Source: CAMDHY01 sp046156265
GTDB lineage: Bacteria > Pseudomonadota > Alphaproteobacteria > Rhizobiales > Segnochrobactraceae
NCBI RefSeq assembly: GCF_046156265.1
Contig: NZ_JAWDIR010000001.1
Span: forward strand, 124,001-188,000
Length of the DNA stretch: 64,000 nucleotides
Direction of reading: 5' to 3'
A program made the position numbers and the translations under genes. The notes below the pieces were generated by a model. That model was not told the origin of the DNA. It saw nothing but the letters and a program-made list of their open reading frames with translations, and did not search any database. This document shows, in pieces, positions 27,326 through 36,056 of this stretch (within the stretch, counting starts at the first letter, position 1; each line of letters begins with the position of its first letter).

Positions 27326-28357
27326 ATGGACGACAGGACTGTTGCCGCTGAGGCGGCCGACACGCTGCCCCTTCCTGAGGGCGCGACGTCGCCGCTCGAC
27401 TGGCTCGCCTCCGGCCGGCGCACCATCGAGATCGAGATCACCGCCATGAAGGCGCTGAGAGCCGCGCTCGCGCACGGCCTCGGCGACGCCTTCTGCGCCA
27501 CCGTGGGCGTGCTGCGCGGCATCCGTGGCCGCGTCATCGTCACCGGCGTCGGCAAGAGCGGCCACATCGGCTGCAAGCTCGCAGCCACCCTCGCCTCCAC
27601 CGGCACGCCCGCCTCCTTTGTGCACGCCGCTGAGGCGAGCCACGGCGACCTCGGCATGATCACCGAGAACGACGCCGTGCTCGCCATGTCGTGGTCGGGC
27701 GAGACGAAGGAGCTCGCCCCGATCATCGCCTACGCCAAGCGCTTCCGCGTGCCGCTGATCGCCGTCACCTCGAAGGGCGGCTCGACGCTCGGCCGCGCCG
27801 CCGACCACGTCCTGAAGCTGCCGAAGGTCGACGAGGCCTGCCCGCACGGCCTCGCGCCGACGTCCTCCACCGTGCTGCAGCTCGCCATCGGCGATGCCCT
27901 GGCGATCGCCCTCCTCGAGGCGCGCGGCTTCACGCCCCACGATTTCCGTATCTTCCACCCCGGCGGCAAGCTCGGCGCCAGCCTGCAGTTCGCCCGCGAC
28001 CTGATGCATTCCGGCGATGCCATCCCGCTCGCCGCGCTCGGCACGCCGATGAGCGAGGCGATCGTGCTGATGACCTCGAAGGGCTTCGGCTGCCTCGGCG
28101 TCGTCGACGCCCGCGGCCGTCTCGTCGGCATCATCACCGACGGCGACCTGCGCCGCCACCTCACCGGCGACCTGCTCTCGCAGACCGTCGAGGTGGTGAT
28201 GAACGCCCGCCCGAAGACGGTGAAGCCCGACACGCTGGTGGCGGCCGCGCTCGAGATCATCAACACCTCCGGCATCACCGCGCTCTTCGTCGTCGACGCC
28301 GGCAAGCCCGTCGGCATCCTCCACTTCCACGACCTGCTGCGGTCGGGGGTGGCGTAG
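27326..28357 (+). CDS. kdsD: Arabinose-5-phosphate isomerase (KpsF/GutQ family)
   Basis: A 343-residue enzyme converting ribulose-5-phosphate to arabinose-5-phosphate, the first step of Kdo synthesis for lipopolysaccharide. The N-terminal SIS domain has VTGVGKSGHIGCKLAATLAS, HAAEASHGDLGMI and AMSWSGETKEL, plus PTSSTVLQLAIGDALA. Two C-terminal CBS domains follow (about residues 220-340; LGVVDARGRLVGIITDGDLR). The ATG at 27326 was chosen for its position; the first roughly 40 residues are less conserved. Divergent from the MltB gene. Confidence 0.93.
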   Translation: MDDRTVAAEAADTLPLPEGATSPLDWLASGRRTIEIEITAMKALRAALAHGLGDAFCATVGVLRGIRGRVIVTGVGKSGHIGCKLAATLASTGTPASFVHAAEASHGDLGMITENDAVLAMSWSGETKELAPIIAYAKRFRVPLIAVTSKGGSTLGRAADHVLKLPKVDEACPHGLAPTSSTVLQLAIGDALAIALLEARGFTPHDFRIFHPGGKLGASLQFARDLMHSGDAIPLAALGTPMSEAIVLMTSKGFGCLGVVDARGRLVGIITDGDLRRHLTGDLLSQTVEVVMNARPKTVKPDTLVAAALEIINTSGITALFVVDAGKPVGILHFHDLLRSGVA

Positions 28358-28393
28358 GGCGGGCGGCGTCTTTTCGCGCCGGGAGCCGCTCAG

Positions 28394-28819
28394 TTGGACG
28401 CCGGTCCCACGGCCATTCCCGCCAAATCGGGAGGGTCCGATGAAGCGCATCCCGAGTTTCGACTTGTCCCCCAGCCGCTGTCAGAGGAGGCGGCGCGCCT
28501 GCCAGGCTTCGAGTTTGCTCCGGCCGAGGTCGGAACACGCCACAAGCTCGGCGGAACGCCGGATTTCATCAACGGGGATGAGTGGCCGAAATGCAGCCCG
28601 TGCCGGCGTCAAATGTCCTTCGTCGGACAGTTCGACTCGGTCAACGACGACTTTGTTTTTGCGGATTGCGGGCTCATCTACGTATTCTTCTGTTTCGACT
28701 GCATGGAACCGGCAGCCGTCGTGCAGTCCTATGGACCGGCTGGACGTCAATGCCCGCACGCTCGGCATCGTCCGCGTCCGCGAGCGGCAGCACCTATCAA
28801 TTGGATAGTACCTACCTAA
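28394..28819 (+). CDS. Small Cys-rich protein, DUF1963-like
   Basis: A 141-residue protein with a TTG start preceded by GGGAG. The stretch KLGGTPDFINGDEWPKCSPC, then MSFVGQFDSVNDDFVFADCG and FFCFDCMEPA, resembles the YwqG/DUF1963 family. CxxC pairs suggest a zinc site. The last 25 residues are Arg/Pro-rich and may not be authentic, so the 3' end could be frameshifted. It is followed by a low-GC gap and the VapBC-like pair. No function can be assigned. Confidence 0.55.
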   Translation: MDAGPTAIPAKSGGSDEAHPEFRLVPQPLSEEAARLPGFEFAPAEVGTRHKLGGTPDFINGDEWPKCSPCRRQMSFVGQFDSVNDDFVFADCGLIYVFFCFDCMEPAAVVQSYGPAGRQCPHARHRPRPRAAAPINWIVPT

Positions 28820-28830
28820 CTATCAATTGA
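28794..28830. promoter_or_regulatory. Direct repeat, candidate operator of the vapBC-like pair
   Basis: Two copies of CTATCAATTG (28794-28803 and 28820-28829) lie 26 bases apart, start to start, in a short AT-rich gap 55-91 bases upstream of the antitoxin start. The first copy is part of an imperfect palindrome, TATCAATTGGATA. Antitoxins with AbrB/HTH domains usually repress their own promoter, so this is the probable binding site. Confidence 0.5.
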
Positions 28831-28884
28831 CTTGTTGCACCTCTGCCACCAGAGTGTATCCATCGAGTGGCGATGGAGGTCGCG

Positions 28885-29376
28885 ATGAGTTCGCTGGACG
28901 AGGTGGTGCGGGAGCCCGGCACGAAGTCGAGCAAGATCCGCAAGCTCGCGGCGGCCGGCCACAGTCGCTCCGACATCGCCAAGGCCCTCGGCATCCGCTA
29001 CCAGCACGTCCGCAACGTCCTGGTCGCGGACGAGGCGGCACTGGACCGCCAGGCGGCGAACGGCGTCGTGTCACCAGCCAGCCGCACTCCGATCGAGACG
29101 ACCGTCCTACCGGGCGCTCCCTTCCGCCTGACGGTGGATGCCGCCGGCTGCGTCAGGCTCCCCACCGATGCCCTCGCCGCGTTGCGGGCGCAGCCGGGGT
29201 CGGTCCTCGTCGGCGAGATGGTGGGCACGGAACTCCACCTTTACCCGCTGCAGGACGCGATCCGTCGGGCACAAGCCCTGGTAAGGGACTTCGTCCCCGC
29301 CGGCCGCTCGCTGGCGGACGATCTGATCGCCGATCGGCGGCGGGAGGTGGCGAAAGACGCCGGACATGGCGAGTAG
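28885..29376 (+). CDS. VapB-type antitoxin with HTH and AbrB-like domains
   Basis: A 163-residue protein. Residues about 15-50 form an HTH (KIRKLAAAGHSRSDIAKALG), and residues about 70-120 look like a SpoVT/AbrB swapped-hairpin domain (FRLTVDAAGCVRLPTDALAA). The C-terminal tail (SLADDLIADRRREVAKD) probably wraps the toxin. The ATG at 28885 has GGAGG five bases upstream; a GTG at 28867 is less likely. The gene overlaps the PIN-domain toxin gene by 11 bp, the usual coupling in toxin-antitoxin operons. Confidence 0.8.
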   Translation: MSSLDEVVREPGTKSSKIRKLAAAGHSRSDIAKALGIRYQHVRNVLVADEAALDRQAANGVVSPASRTPIETTVLPGAPFRLTVDAAGCVRLPTDALAALRAQPGSVLVGEMVGTELHLYPLQDAIRRAQALVRDFVPAGRSLADDLIADRRREVAKDAGHGE

Positions 29377-29749
29377 CGTCCTCGACGCCTCGGCCCTGCT
29401 CGCACTGCTGCAGGGCGAGCCAGGAGCGGAGGCGGTCGCCGCGATCGTCGGGGACGCCGTCGTCGCCTCCGTCAATCTGGCGGAGGTGCTGGGCAAGCTG
29501 CTGGAATTCGGCCAGCCACGGGATGCGGCGCTGCGGGCGATCGGCCAGACGGCGGTCCAGGTCGTCGCGTTCGACGGCGGCATGGGAATCGAAGCCGGCG
29601 AGATGATCCCGGCCGCCCGGCGCGCCGGCCTCTCCCTCGGCGACGTCGCCTGCCTGGCAGTCGCCCGCCGTCTCGGCCTTCCTGCCTACACCGGCGACCG
29701 ATCGTGGACGCGGCATGACTTCGGCGTCGAGATCCGGCTGATCCGCTGA
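29366..29749 (+). CDS. VapC-type PIN-domain ribonuclease toxin
   Basis: A 127-residue PIN-domain protein beginning MASSVLDASALLALLQGEPG. The acidic active-site residues are visible: Asp in LDASALL, Glu in VNLAEVLGKL, Asp in LGDVACLA and Asp in YTGDRSW. PIN toxins cleave tRNA or rRNA and are neutralised by the upstream antitoxin, which overlaps by 11 bp. It ends 3 bases before the convergent NfeD gene. Confidence 0.88.
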   Translation: MASSVLDASALLALLQGEPGAEAVAAIVGDAVVASVNLAEVLGKLLEFGQPRDAALRAIGQTAVQVVAFDGGMGIEAGEMIPAARRAGLSLGDVACLAVARRLGLPAYTGDRSWTRHDFGVEIRLIR

Positions 29750-29752
29750 GCC

Positions 29753-30238
29753 CTAGTCCGCCCGCTCCACCTTCAGCCGCACGCCGTCCGCCCCGGTGAC
29801 ACGCACCGTCGTGCCGGCCGGCAGGTCCGGACCCGACACCAGCCACACCGTGTCGTCGAGGTCGATGCGGCCGCGGCCGTCGACGAGCGCCTCGGTGAGT
29901 TGCGCGCGGCGGCCGATGTGGCGGGCGGCGCGCTCGTTGAGGCCGCTTGCGTCGGACGGCTCCTGCCGCCGGCGGCTCATCCACGCCCGCCCGGCGATCA
30001 CCGCGACGATCGCCAGCACTACGAACAGGCCCGCCTCCGCCTGCCAGGTGAGCGCCGTCCAGCCGGCGGCGTCGGCGGCGAGCGCCACCACGCCCGTCAC
30101 GATCGCCGCGATGGCGAACCAGAGCATGAAGGTGCCGGGCACCACCACCTCGAGCCCGAGCAGCACGAGGCCGAGCAGCAGCCAGGCCCAGCCGCCAAGC
30201 GCCGTCATCATCGTTGTCACCAGAGAGCCCTCACCCAT
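29753..30238 (-). CDS. NfeD-family membrane protein
   Basis: A 161-residue protein with about four transmembrane segments (GWAWLLLGLVLLGLEVVVPG and following). A C-terminal OB-like NfeD domain follows (about residues 100-161; GRRAQLTEALVDGRGRIDLD). NfeD proteins pair with SPFH/stomatin proteins, and the SPFH gene is directly upstream, with 1 base between them. The start is uncertain: ATG 30238, GTG 30223 and ATG 30211 are all in frame. Confidence 0.85.
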   Translation of the reverse strand: MGEGSLVTTMMTALGGWAWLLLGLVLLGLEVVVPGTFMLWFAIAAIVTGVVALAADAAGWTALTWQAEAGLFVVLAIVAVIAGRAWMSRRRQEPSDASGLNERAARHIGRRAQLTEALVDGRGRIDLDDTVWLVSGPDLPAGTTVRVTGADGVRLKVERAD

Positions 30239-30239
30239 C

Positions 30240-31253
30240 TCAGGCCGCTCCGCCGCCCGCCGGCGGCATCGCGCCACCGGCCGCCGGCACGGCGCCGCGC
30301 CGCGACTGGCGGGGCGTCGCCGGGCCCTCGCCGCCGAATGCCTCGCGGGCGATCTCGCCGATGCCGGAGAGCGCCCCCAGCACGGCGGTGGCCTCCATCG
30401 GCAGGATCAGCGTCTTCTGGTTCGGCGATGTCGCGAACTGGCCGAGCGCCTCGACATATTTCTGCGCGACGAAGTAGTTGATCGCCTGCACGTCGCCGGC
30501 GGCAATCGCCGAGGAGACGAGCTCCGTCGCCTTCGCCTCGGCCTCGGCGGCCCGCTCGCGCGCCTCGGCATCGCGGAAGGCCGCCTCGCGCCGCCCCTCG
30601 GCCTCGAGGATCTGCGACTGCTTCAGGCCCTCGGCCTTGAGGATCTGCGCCTGCCGCGCGCCCTCCGCCTCGAGGATCGCGGCGCGCTTCTCGCGCTCGG
30701 CCATCATCTGGCGCGCCATCGAGTCGACCAGGTTGCGCGGTGGGTTGATGTTCTTGATCTCGATGCGGGTGATCTTCACGCCCCACGGCTCAGCCGCGGC
30801 ATCGACGACCCGCAGCAGGCGGGTGTTGATCTCGTCGCGGTTCGACAGCAGCTGGTCGAGGTCCATCGACCCCATCACCGTCCGGATGTTCGTCATCGTC
30901 AGGTTGAGAATGGCGTTTTCGAGCCCGCTCACCTCGTAGGCCGCCCGGGCGGCGTCGACGACCTGGTAGAAGGTGATGCCGTCGGCCGTCACCGTGGCGT
31001 TGTCGCGGGTGATCACCTCCTGCTCGGGCACGTCGAGCACCTGCTCCTTCATGCTCATCTTCGCGCCGACGCGGTCGATGAACGGGACGATCAGGTTGAG
31101 GCCTGGACGGAGGGAGCGCGTATATTTGCCGAAGCGCTCGATGGTCCAGTTGTAGCTCTGCGGCACCGTCTTCACGCCCGCGAAGACGATCAGCACGACG
31201 AGCACGACGAGGGCGATCAGCACGACGTCGAAGGCACTGAGCGAGACGTTCAT
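30240..31253 (-). CDS. SPFH/Band 7 protein (stomatin/QmcA-like)
   Basis: A 337-residue membrane-anchored protein: one N-terminal transmembrane segment (residues about 8-27), then the SPFH domain (about 30-190; VPQSYNWTIERFGKYTRSLR). A coiled-coil region rich in Ala/Glu follows (about 190-255), and a Pro/Gly-rich tail. NPPRNLVDSMARQMMAERE is characteristic of the QmcA/slipin group. It pairs with the NfeD gene immediately downstream. Probable role in membrane microdomains and quality control of membrane proteins. Confidence 0.9.
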   Translation of the reverse strand: MNVSLSAFDVVLIALVVLVVLIVFAGVKTVPQSYNWTIERFGKYTRSLRPGLNLIVPFIDRVGAKMSMKEQVLDVPEQEVITRDNATVTADGITFYQVVDAARAAYEVSGLENAILNLTMTNIRTVMGSMDLDQLLSNRDEINTRLLRVVDAAAEPWGVKITRIEIKNINPPRNLVDSMARQMMAEREKRAAILEAEGARQAQILKAEGLKQSQILEAEGRREAAFRDAEARERAAEAEAKATELVSSAIAAGDVQAINYFVAQKYVEALGQFATSPNQKTLILPMEATAVLGALSGIGEIAREAFGGEGPATPRQSRRGAVPAAGGAMPPAGGGAA

Positions 31254-31365
31254 GGACGGGCTCCCGATGGCCGCAGAGGCCCGGCGACCAAAGGCCTGCG
31301 CGCCGTCACGGTCAAGGGTGTCGCGGGCGGGCGCGGTTCACGACGCCGCGCCCCTCTCGGCACTG

Positions 31366-32400
31366 TCAGCCGGCCTGCTCCGCCCAGCCCGACAGCTCGC
31401 GCCGCACCACGTGGGCGATCACGTCCATCCCCTCGGGCGAATCGTTCAGGCAGGGGATCGCGGCGAACTGCTCGCCGCCGTTTTCCTTGAAGTAGTGACC
31501 GTTCTCCTCCGCGATCTCCTCGAGCGTCTCGAGGCAGTCGGCGACGAAGCCCGGCATCACCACGGCGAGCCGCTTCACGCCCTCGCGGGCGAGCGCCATC
31601 ACCGTCTCGTCGGTGTACGGCTTCAGCCATTCGGCACGGCCGAAGCGCGACTGGAAGGTGATCCGGAGCCGCTCCGCCGGCCAGCCGAGCCGCTCGCGCA
31701 AGAGCCGCGCCGTCTTGTGGCACTGGCAGTGATAGGGGTCGCCCTTCTCCAGATATTCCTTCGGCACGCCGTGGAAGGAGGCGAGCACCACCTCCGGCTC
31801 GAAGTCGAGGCTGGCGAGATGGCCCTCCAGCGAGCGGGCGAGGGCGTCGATGTAGACCGGGTCGTCGTGCCAGGGCGGTGCCGTGCGCACCGCCGGCTGC
31901 CAGCGCATCTTGGCGAGCTGCTTGAACGCCATGTCGTTGACGGTCGCCGTCGTCGCCGCCGCGTACTGCGGATAGAGCGGCACCACCAGGATGCGGTCGC
32001 AGCCCGCGTCCTGCAGCGCCTGCAGCCGCTCGCCGATCGGCGGCGAGCCGTAGCGCATCGCCCAGTCGACGATCGGCCGCGGCTCCATGGTGGCGAGGAT
32101 CTCGCCGAGCTTGTCGGACTGCGAGCGCGTGATCGTCTTCAGCGGCGCCTCGTTGCGCTCCTTGTCCCAGATCGACGCATAGGCGGCGCCGGAGCGCTGC
32201 GGCCGGCGCGACAGGATGACGAGGTTGAGCAGCGGCCACCAGAGCAGCCGCGGCGCCTCGATCACCCGCCGGTCGGAGAGGAACTCCTTCAGATAGCGCC
32301 GCATCGACCAGTAGTCGGTGCCGTCCGGCGAGCCGAGGTTGACGATCAGCACGCCGATGCCGCCGGTGCGCACCGGCGGATGGCCCTCGGGAAGCCGCAT
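31366..32400 (-). CDS. hemH: Ferrochelatase
   Basis: A 344-residue enzyme that inserts ferrous iron into protoporphyrin IX, the last step of heme synthesis. Motifs: VLIVNLGSPDGTDYWSMRRYL, SQSDKLGEIL, VPLYPQYAAATTATVND, the catalytic His in LASFHGVPKEYLEKGDPY, TFQSRFGRAEWLKPYTDE and VMPGFVADCLETLEE. The ATG at 32400 (MRLPEGHPPVRTG) matches family N-termini; the frame is open to 32550 but that extension is unconserved. Cys residues in YHCQCHKT might bind an iron-sulfur cluster or metal. Confidence 0.95.
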   Translation of the reverse strand: MRLPEGHPPVRTGGIGVLIVNLGSPDGTDYWSMRRYLKEFLSDRRVIEAPRLLWWPLLNLVILSRRPQRSGAAYASIWDKERNEAPLKTITRSQSDKLGEILATMEPRPIVDWAMRYGSPPIGERLQALQDAGCDRILVVPLYPQYAAATTATVNDMAFKQLAKMRWQPAVRTAPPWHDDPVYIDALARSLEGHLASLDFEPEVVLASFHGVPKEYLEKGDPYHCQCHKTARLLRERLGWPAERLRITFQSRFGRAEWLKPYTDETVMALAREGVKRLAVVMPGFVADCLETLEEIAEENGHYFKENGGEQFAAIPCLNDSPEGMDVIAHVVRRELSGWAEQAG

Positions 32401-32703
32401 CGGGGCGTGGTGGCCGTCCGGCGCGGGTTTCAGGGACGGGCGGTGATCGGACCGGGGGCCGGCCACGGCGGTTTCGACGGTGCTCAAGAGCGGACTCGCG
32501 ACTGTCAGGAGGTGGCAACCGGGCCGTGTCGAGGCCCTTTGGACTGACATAGCCCGACACCGGCACGGAACCTAGCGCGGGATGCTTGCGCGGAAAGGTC
32601 GCCGCCCGGCATCCCCGCGCGCGGCGGACGCAAGCGAGGCCTCGCCAACGCCGCGCCGGATAGCCACAATCGCCGCCGATCCCGCCCCTTCGAGGAGATC
32701 GTC

Positions 32704-34236
32704 ATGCTCGCCGTTCTGTCGAAGCCGTTCCGTGGCGGCCGCGCCGCCCTTGCCACTGCGCTGTTCTCGGCCGCCGTCTTCGCCGCCGCCCTCCCCGCCC
32801 GCGCGGCCGAGATCACCTTCATGGTCGCGAGCGACATCGACCGTGCCGAGGCCGGCGAGGGGCGCGGCGGCTTCGCCCGGCTCGCCGGCGCCATCGCCGC
32901 CGAGCGCGCGGCGGGCGGCAACCTCGTCGTCGCCCACGCCGGCGACACGATCTCGCCGTCGCTGCTCTCCGGCTTCGACCAGGGCGCCCACATCGTCGCC
33001 CTCACCAACATGCTGAAATTCGACGTCTTCGTCCCCGGCAACCACGAGTTCGACTTCGGCAAGGACGTGTTCCTCGCGCGGATGGGCGAGCTCGAGGCCG
33101 GGCACAAGCTCGCGGCGAACCTCCGGATGCCCGACGGCAGCCCGGTCGCCGGTTTCGCCGACACCGCGATGCTGGAGTTCGACGGCATCAAGGTCGGCGT
33201 CGTCGGCGCCGCCGGCGACCACTCCTACGCGGTGTCGAGCCCGGGCGACCTGAGGCTCGCCGGCACCGTCGACACCGCCCTGTCGCAGGCGAAGGCATTG
33301 CGCGCCGAGGGGGCCGACATCGTCGTCGCCGTCGCCCACGCCATGCGCAGCCAGGACCTCGCGATGATGCACGGCGGGTCGATCGACCTCGTGCTCTCGG
33401 GCGACACCCACGACCTGCTCATCAACTATGACGGCCGCGCCATCCTCGCCGAGGCGCGCGAACAGGCGGAGTACCTGCCGCTCATCACCCTCGACGTGAC
33501 CGCCGAGACCGTGGACGGCAAGCGCAAGGTGACGTGGACGCCGCAGTTCCGCGTCATCGACACCGCCACCGTGACGCCAGATCCGGCCGTCGCGGCGAAG
33601 ATCGCGGAGCTCGAGAAGACGCTGTCGGCCGAGCTCGACATCGAGATCGGCAAGAGCGACACCGAGCTCGACAGCCGGCGTGCCGCCGTGCGCGGCGGCG
33701 AGGCGGCGATCGGCAACCTGATCGCCGATGCCATGCGCACCTCCACCGGCGCCGACGTCGCCCTGATGAACGGCGGCGGCATCCGCGCGAACAAGCTCTA
33801 CGCCGCCGGCTCGACCCTGACGCGCCGCGATGTGCTCGCCGAGTTGCCGTTCGGCAACGTCGTCGTCGTGGTGGAGCTCTCCGGAGCCGACCTCAAGGCG
33901 GCGCTCGAAAACGGTGTCAGCGCCGTCGAGGAAGGGGCGGGTCGCTTTCCGCACGTCTCCGGCATGAGGGTCGTCGCCGACGTCTCGAAGCCGGCGGGCA
34001 GCCGCATCGTCGCGGTCGACGTCGGAGGCGCGCCGCTCGATCCGGGCAAGACCTACACCGTCGCCACCAACGACTACATGGCGCGCGGCGGCGACGACTA
34101 CGTGGCCCTGCGGAGCGGCGACTACGTCGTCGGCCCGCGCGACGGCAAGCTGCTCGCGACCGTCGTCATCGATGCCGTCGCGGCGGCGGGGACGGTGTCG
34201 CCGAAGGTCGAAGGCCGCGTGCAGCTGCAGAACTGA
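32704..34236 (+). CDS. 5'-nucleotidase/UDP-sugar hydrolase family protein with altered metal ligands
   Basis: A 510-residue secreted protein with a signal peptide ending near LPARAAEIT. The metallophosphatase domain has Asp81 (HAGDTISPS), Asn113 (PGNHEFDFG) and His212 (VAHAMRSQD). The usual DxH at the first metal site is D44-I-D46, and the usual GHxH/GHxQ is GDTH (D234, H236), so two His are replaced by Asp. The C-terminal 5'-nucleotidase domain (about residues 300-505) has LMNGGGIRAN, LPFGNVVVVVELSGADL and TNDYMARGGDDY. Hydrolysis of periplasmic nucleotides is the family role; the changes may alter metal preference or activity. Confidence 0.82.
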   Translation: MLAVLSKPFRGGRAALATALFSAAVFAAALPARAAEITFMVASDIDRAEAGEGRGGFARLAGAIAAERAAGGNLVVAHAGDTISPSLLSGFDQGAHIVALTNMLKFDVFVPGNHEFDFGKDVFLARMGELEAGHKLAANLRMPDGSPVAGFADTAMLEFDGIKVGVVGAAGDHSYAVSSPGDLRLAGTVDTALSQAKALRAEGADIVVAVAHAMRSQDLAMMHGGSIDLVLSGDTHDLLINYDGRAILAEAREQAEYLPLITLDVTAETVDGKRKVTWTPQFRVIDTATVTPDPAVAAKIAELEKTLSAELDIEIGKSDTELDSRRAAVRGGEAAIGNLIADAMRTSTGADVALMNGGGIRANKLYAAGSTLTRRDVLAELPFGNVVVVVELSGADLKAALENGVSAVEEGAGRFPHVSGMRVVADVSKPAGSRIVAVDVGGAPLDPGKTYTVATNDYMARGGDDYVALRSGDYVVGPRDGKLLATVVIDAVAAAGTVSPKVEGRVQLQN

Positions 34237-34249
34237 GGCCGGGTCGCCC

Positions 34250-34726
34250 TCACCACGTCGCCGCCGGCGGCACGCCCTCGACCACCTCGGCGAGGCGCCG
34301 CAGCGTCGCCGGCGTCGTCTCGGCCGGCGGCGCGTCGGCTGAGAAGAAGCCGGCGGCGGCGATCTCGCGGCCGAGGCGCGGCGGCCCGCGCACGGCGAAG
34401 CGGCGCACCACGTAGAGCGCAACGTGGTCGCGGCCGAGCCCGGCGTTGAGGTAGAGCCCGGCGAGTTCGGGATCACCCTCGGCGGCGATGTTGCCCTCCT
34501 CGGCGAGCTCGCGCACCGCCGCCGCCACCGCCGTCTCGCCGGGATCGACGGCACCACCCGGCAGGTGCCAGCCGTCGACATAGCCGTGCCGGACGAGGAA
34601 GACGCGGCCGTCGTCGGACAGCACCATCGTCCGCACGCCGAGGGTGACGGAGCGTGTCAGCCGCGTCCACAGCCTCAGTCCGCGGCGCACCGGAGGGGTG
34701 GCAGCCCGCATCAAGCGGCTCACCAT
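34250..34726 (-). CDS. Nudix hydrolase
   Basis: A 158-residue protein with a complete Nudix box GAVDPGETAVAAAVRELAEE. HGYVDGWHLPG precedes the box, as in many family members. An Arg-rich N-terminus (MVSRLMRAATPPVRRG) comes before the fold. The substrate is probably a nucleoside diphosphate derivative; no specificity motif is recognised. It is convergent with the 5'-nucleotidase-like gene, 13 bases apart. An ATG at 34711 is an alternative start. Confidence 0.82.
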   Translation of the reverse strand: MVSRLMRAATPPVRRGLRLWTRLTRSVTLGVRTMVLSDDGRVFLVRHGYVDGWHLPGGAVDPGETAVAAAVRELAEEGNIAAEGDPELAGLYLNAGLGRDHVALYVVRRFAVRGPPRLGREIAAAGFFSADAPPAETTPATLRRLAEVVEGVPPAATW

Positions 34727-35033
34727 GTGCCGCCCCCGCGTCGCCCACCGGCAAGTCGCGTCGGATCGGTGAAACTGCCGCACGGCGAAAGCCGCGCTTG
34801 GCATCGGTCGCCGCAGCCGGCTATACGGTCGGTGACTGTGCCGTCGTCGCGCGCCCTCCCAGCGTGTTCCGGCCGAACCCTTTTGATGATCGAGAGTTCC
34901 CGTCTCATGCTGTCCCTGTTCTCGCCCCGCCGGTGGCGCTTCGTCTGGTCGCCCGCGGTCGACTTCTCGCACGGCCGCGTCGCCATGACGCTCGCCACCT
35001 TCCGCAGCCGCTGAGCCGACGGCCGCGGGCGCG

Positions 35034-36056
35034 ATGTTCACACTCGCTCATCTGTCTGACCCGCACCTCGGCCCCCTTCCCGACCCGCAGTTCCTGGAGC
35101 TCGCCTCCAAGCGCGTCGTCGGTTACGTCAACTGGCATCGCAACCGCGCGGTGAAGCTTGCGAACTCGGCGCTCGACGCGCTGGTCAACGACATCCACGC
35201 GCGCGACCCGAACCACATCGTCGTCACCGGCGACCTCGTCAACCTGTCGCTCGCCGGCGAGATGGGACCGGCGGCGAAGTGGCTCGGCACCCTCGGCCCG
35301 CCCTCCGAGGTTTCGGTCGTCCCCGGCAACCACGACGCCTATGTGCCCGGCGCCCTCGGCCGCGCCCGCCGCATCTGGGCCGCGCACCTGTCCGGCGATC
35401 CCGGAGACCACCACTCGCCCGGGCGGCCGCACTTCCCCTATCTCCGCCGCCGCGACAATGTCGCGATCATCGGCGCCTCGAGTGCCAAGGCGACGGCGCC
35501 GTTCCTCGCCACCGGCCACTTCGACTCCCACCAGCAGCTGCTCTTGACGGAGATGCTGCAGGCGGCAGGCCACCAGGGGCTGTTCCGGGTCGTCCTCATC
35601 CACCATCCGCCGAACCACAAGGCGACGGCGTGGCACAAGCGGATGATCGGCGCCTCGCGTTTTCGCGCGGCGATCGACGAAGGTGGCGCAGAGCTCGTCC
35701 TGCACGGCCACACCCACAAGCCGAGCATCGCCTGGCTGAACGGCCGCGACGGCCTCGTGCCGGTGGTGGGCGTGCCATCCGCCTCGGCAATGCCGCACGG
35801 CCGCAACCCGGCCGCCCGCTACAACCACTTCACCATCGGTGGCGAGCCGGGATCGTGGACCTGCCGTCTCGAGGAGCGCGGCGTCGCCGACCGCTCGATG
35901 ACGGTCGAGACCGTCTCGATCGTCGACCTGCACGGCGGCGAGGCGCCGATCCCGCGCGAGATCGTTCAGCCGACGGGCGGCCAGTCCGGCGAGACGGCCA
36001 CGTCGAGCAAGCCATCCAAGCGCGGGTCGGGCACGATCTCCACCGCCCGCCGGTAG
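35034..36056 (+). CDS. Metallophosphoesterase (calcineurin-like)
   Basis: A 340-residue protein with all the motifs of the dinuclear metallophosphoesterase fold: LSDPHLG, VTGDLVN, VPGNHDAY, IHHPPNHK and LHGHTHKPS. It is a cytoplasmic phosphodiesterase or phosphatase of unknown substrate. The C-terminal 30 residues are basic and poorly conserved and overlap a convergent GNAT gene by 91 bp, so either this tail is non-essential or one of the two ends is misplaced. A short upstream frame at 34908 may be spurious. Confidence 0.88.
   Translation: MFTLAHLSDPHLGPLPDPQFLELASKRVVGYVNWHRNRAVKLANSALDALVNDIHARDPNHIVVTGDLVNLSLAGEMGPAAKWLGTLGPPSEVSVVPGNHDAYVPGALGRARRIWAAHLSGDPGDHHSPGRPHFPYLRRRDNVAIIGASSAKATAPFLATGHFDSHQQLLLTEMLQAAGHQGLFRVVLIHHPPNHKATAWHKRMIGASRFRAAIDEGGAELVLHGHTHKPSIAWLNGRDGLVPVVGVPSASAMPHGRNPAARYNHFTIGGEPGSWTCRLEERGVADRSMTVETVSIVDLHGGEAPIPREIVQPTGGQSGETATSSKPSKRGSGTISTARR

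Noticed and set aside
34908..35014. Short frame MLSLFSPRRWRFVW upstream of the metallophosphoesterase gene
   Set aside because: Only about 35 residues, no recognised family, and no convincing ribosome-binding site. It might be a leader peptide but I cannot support it.
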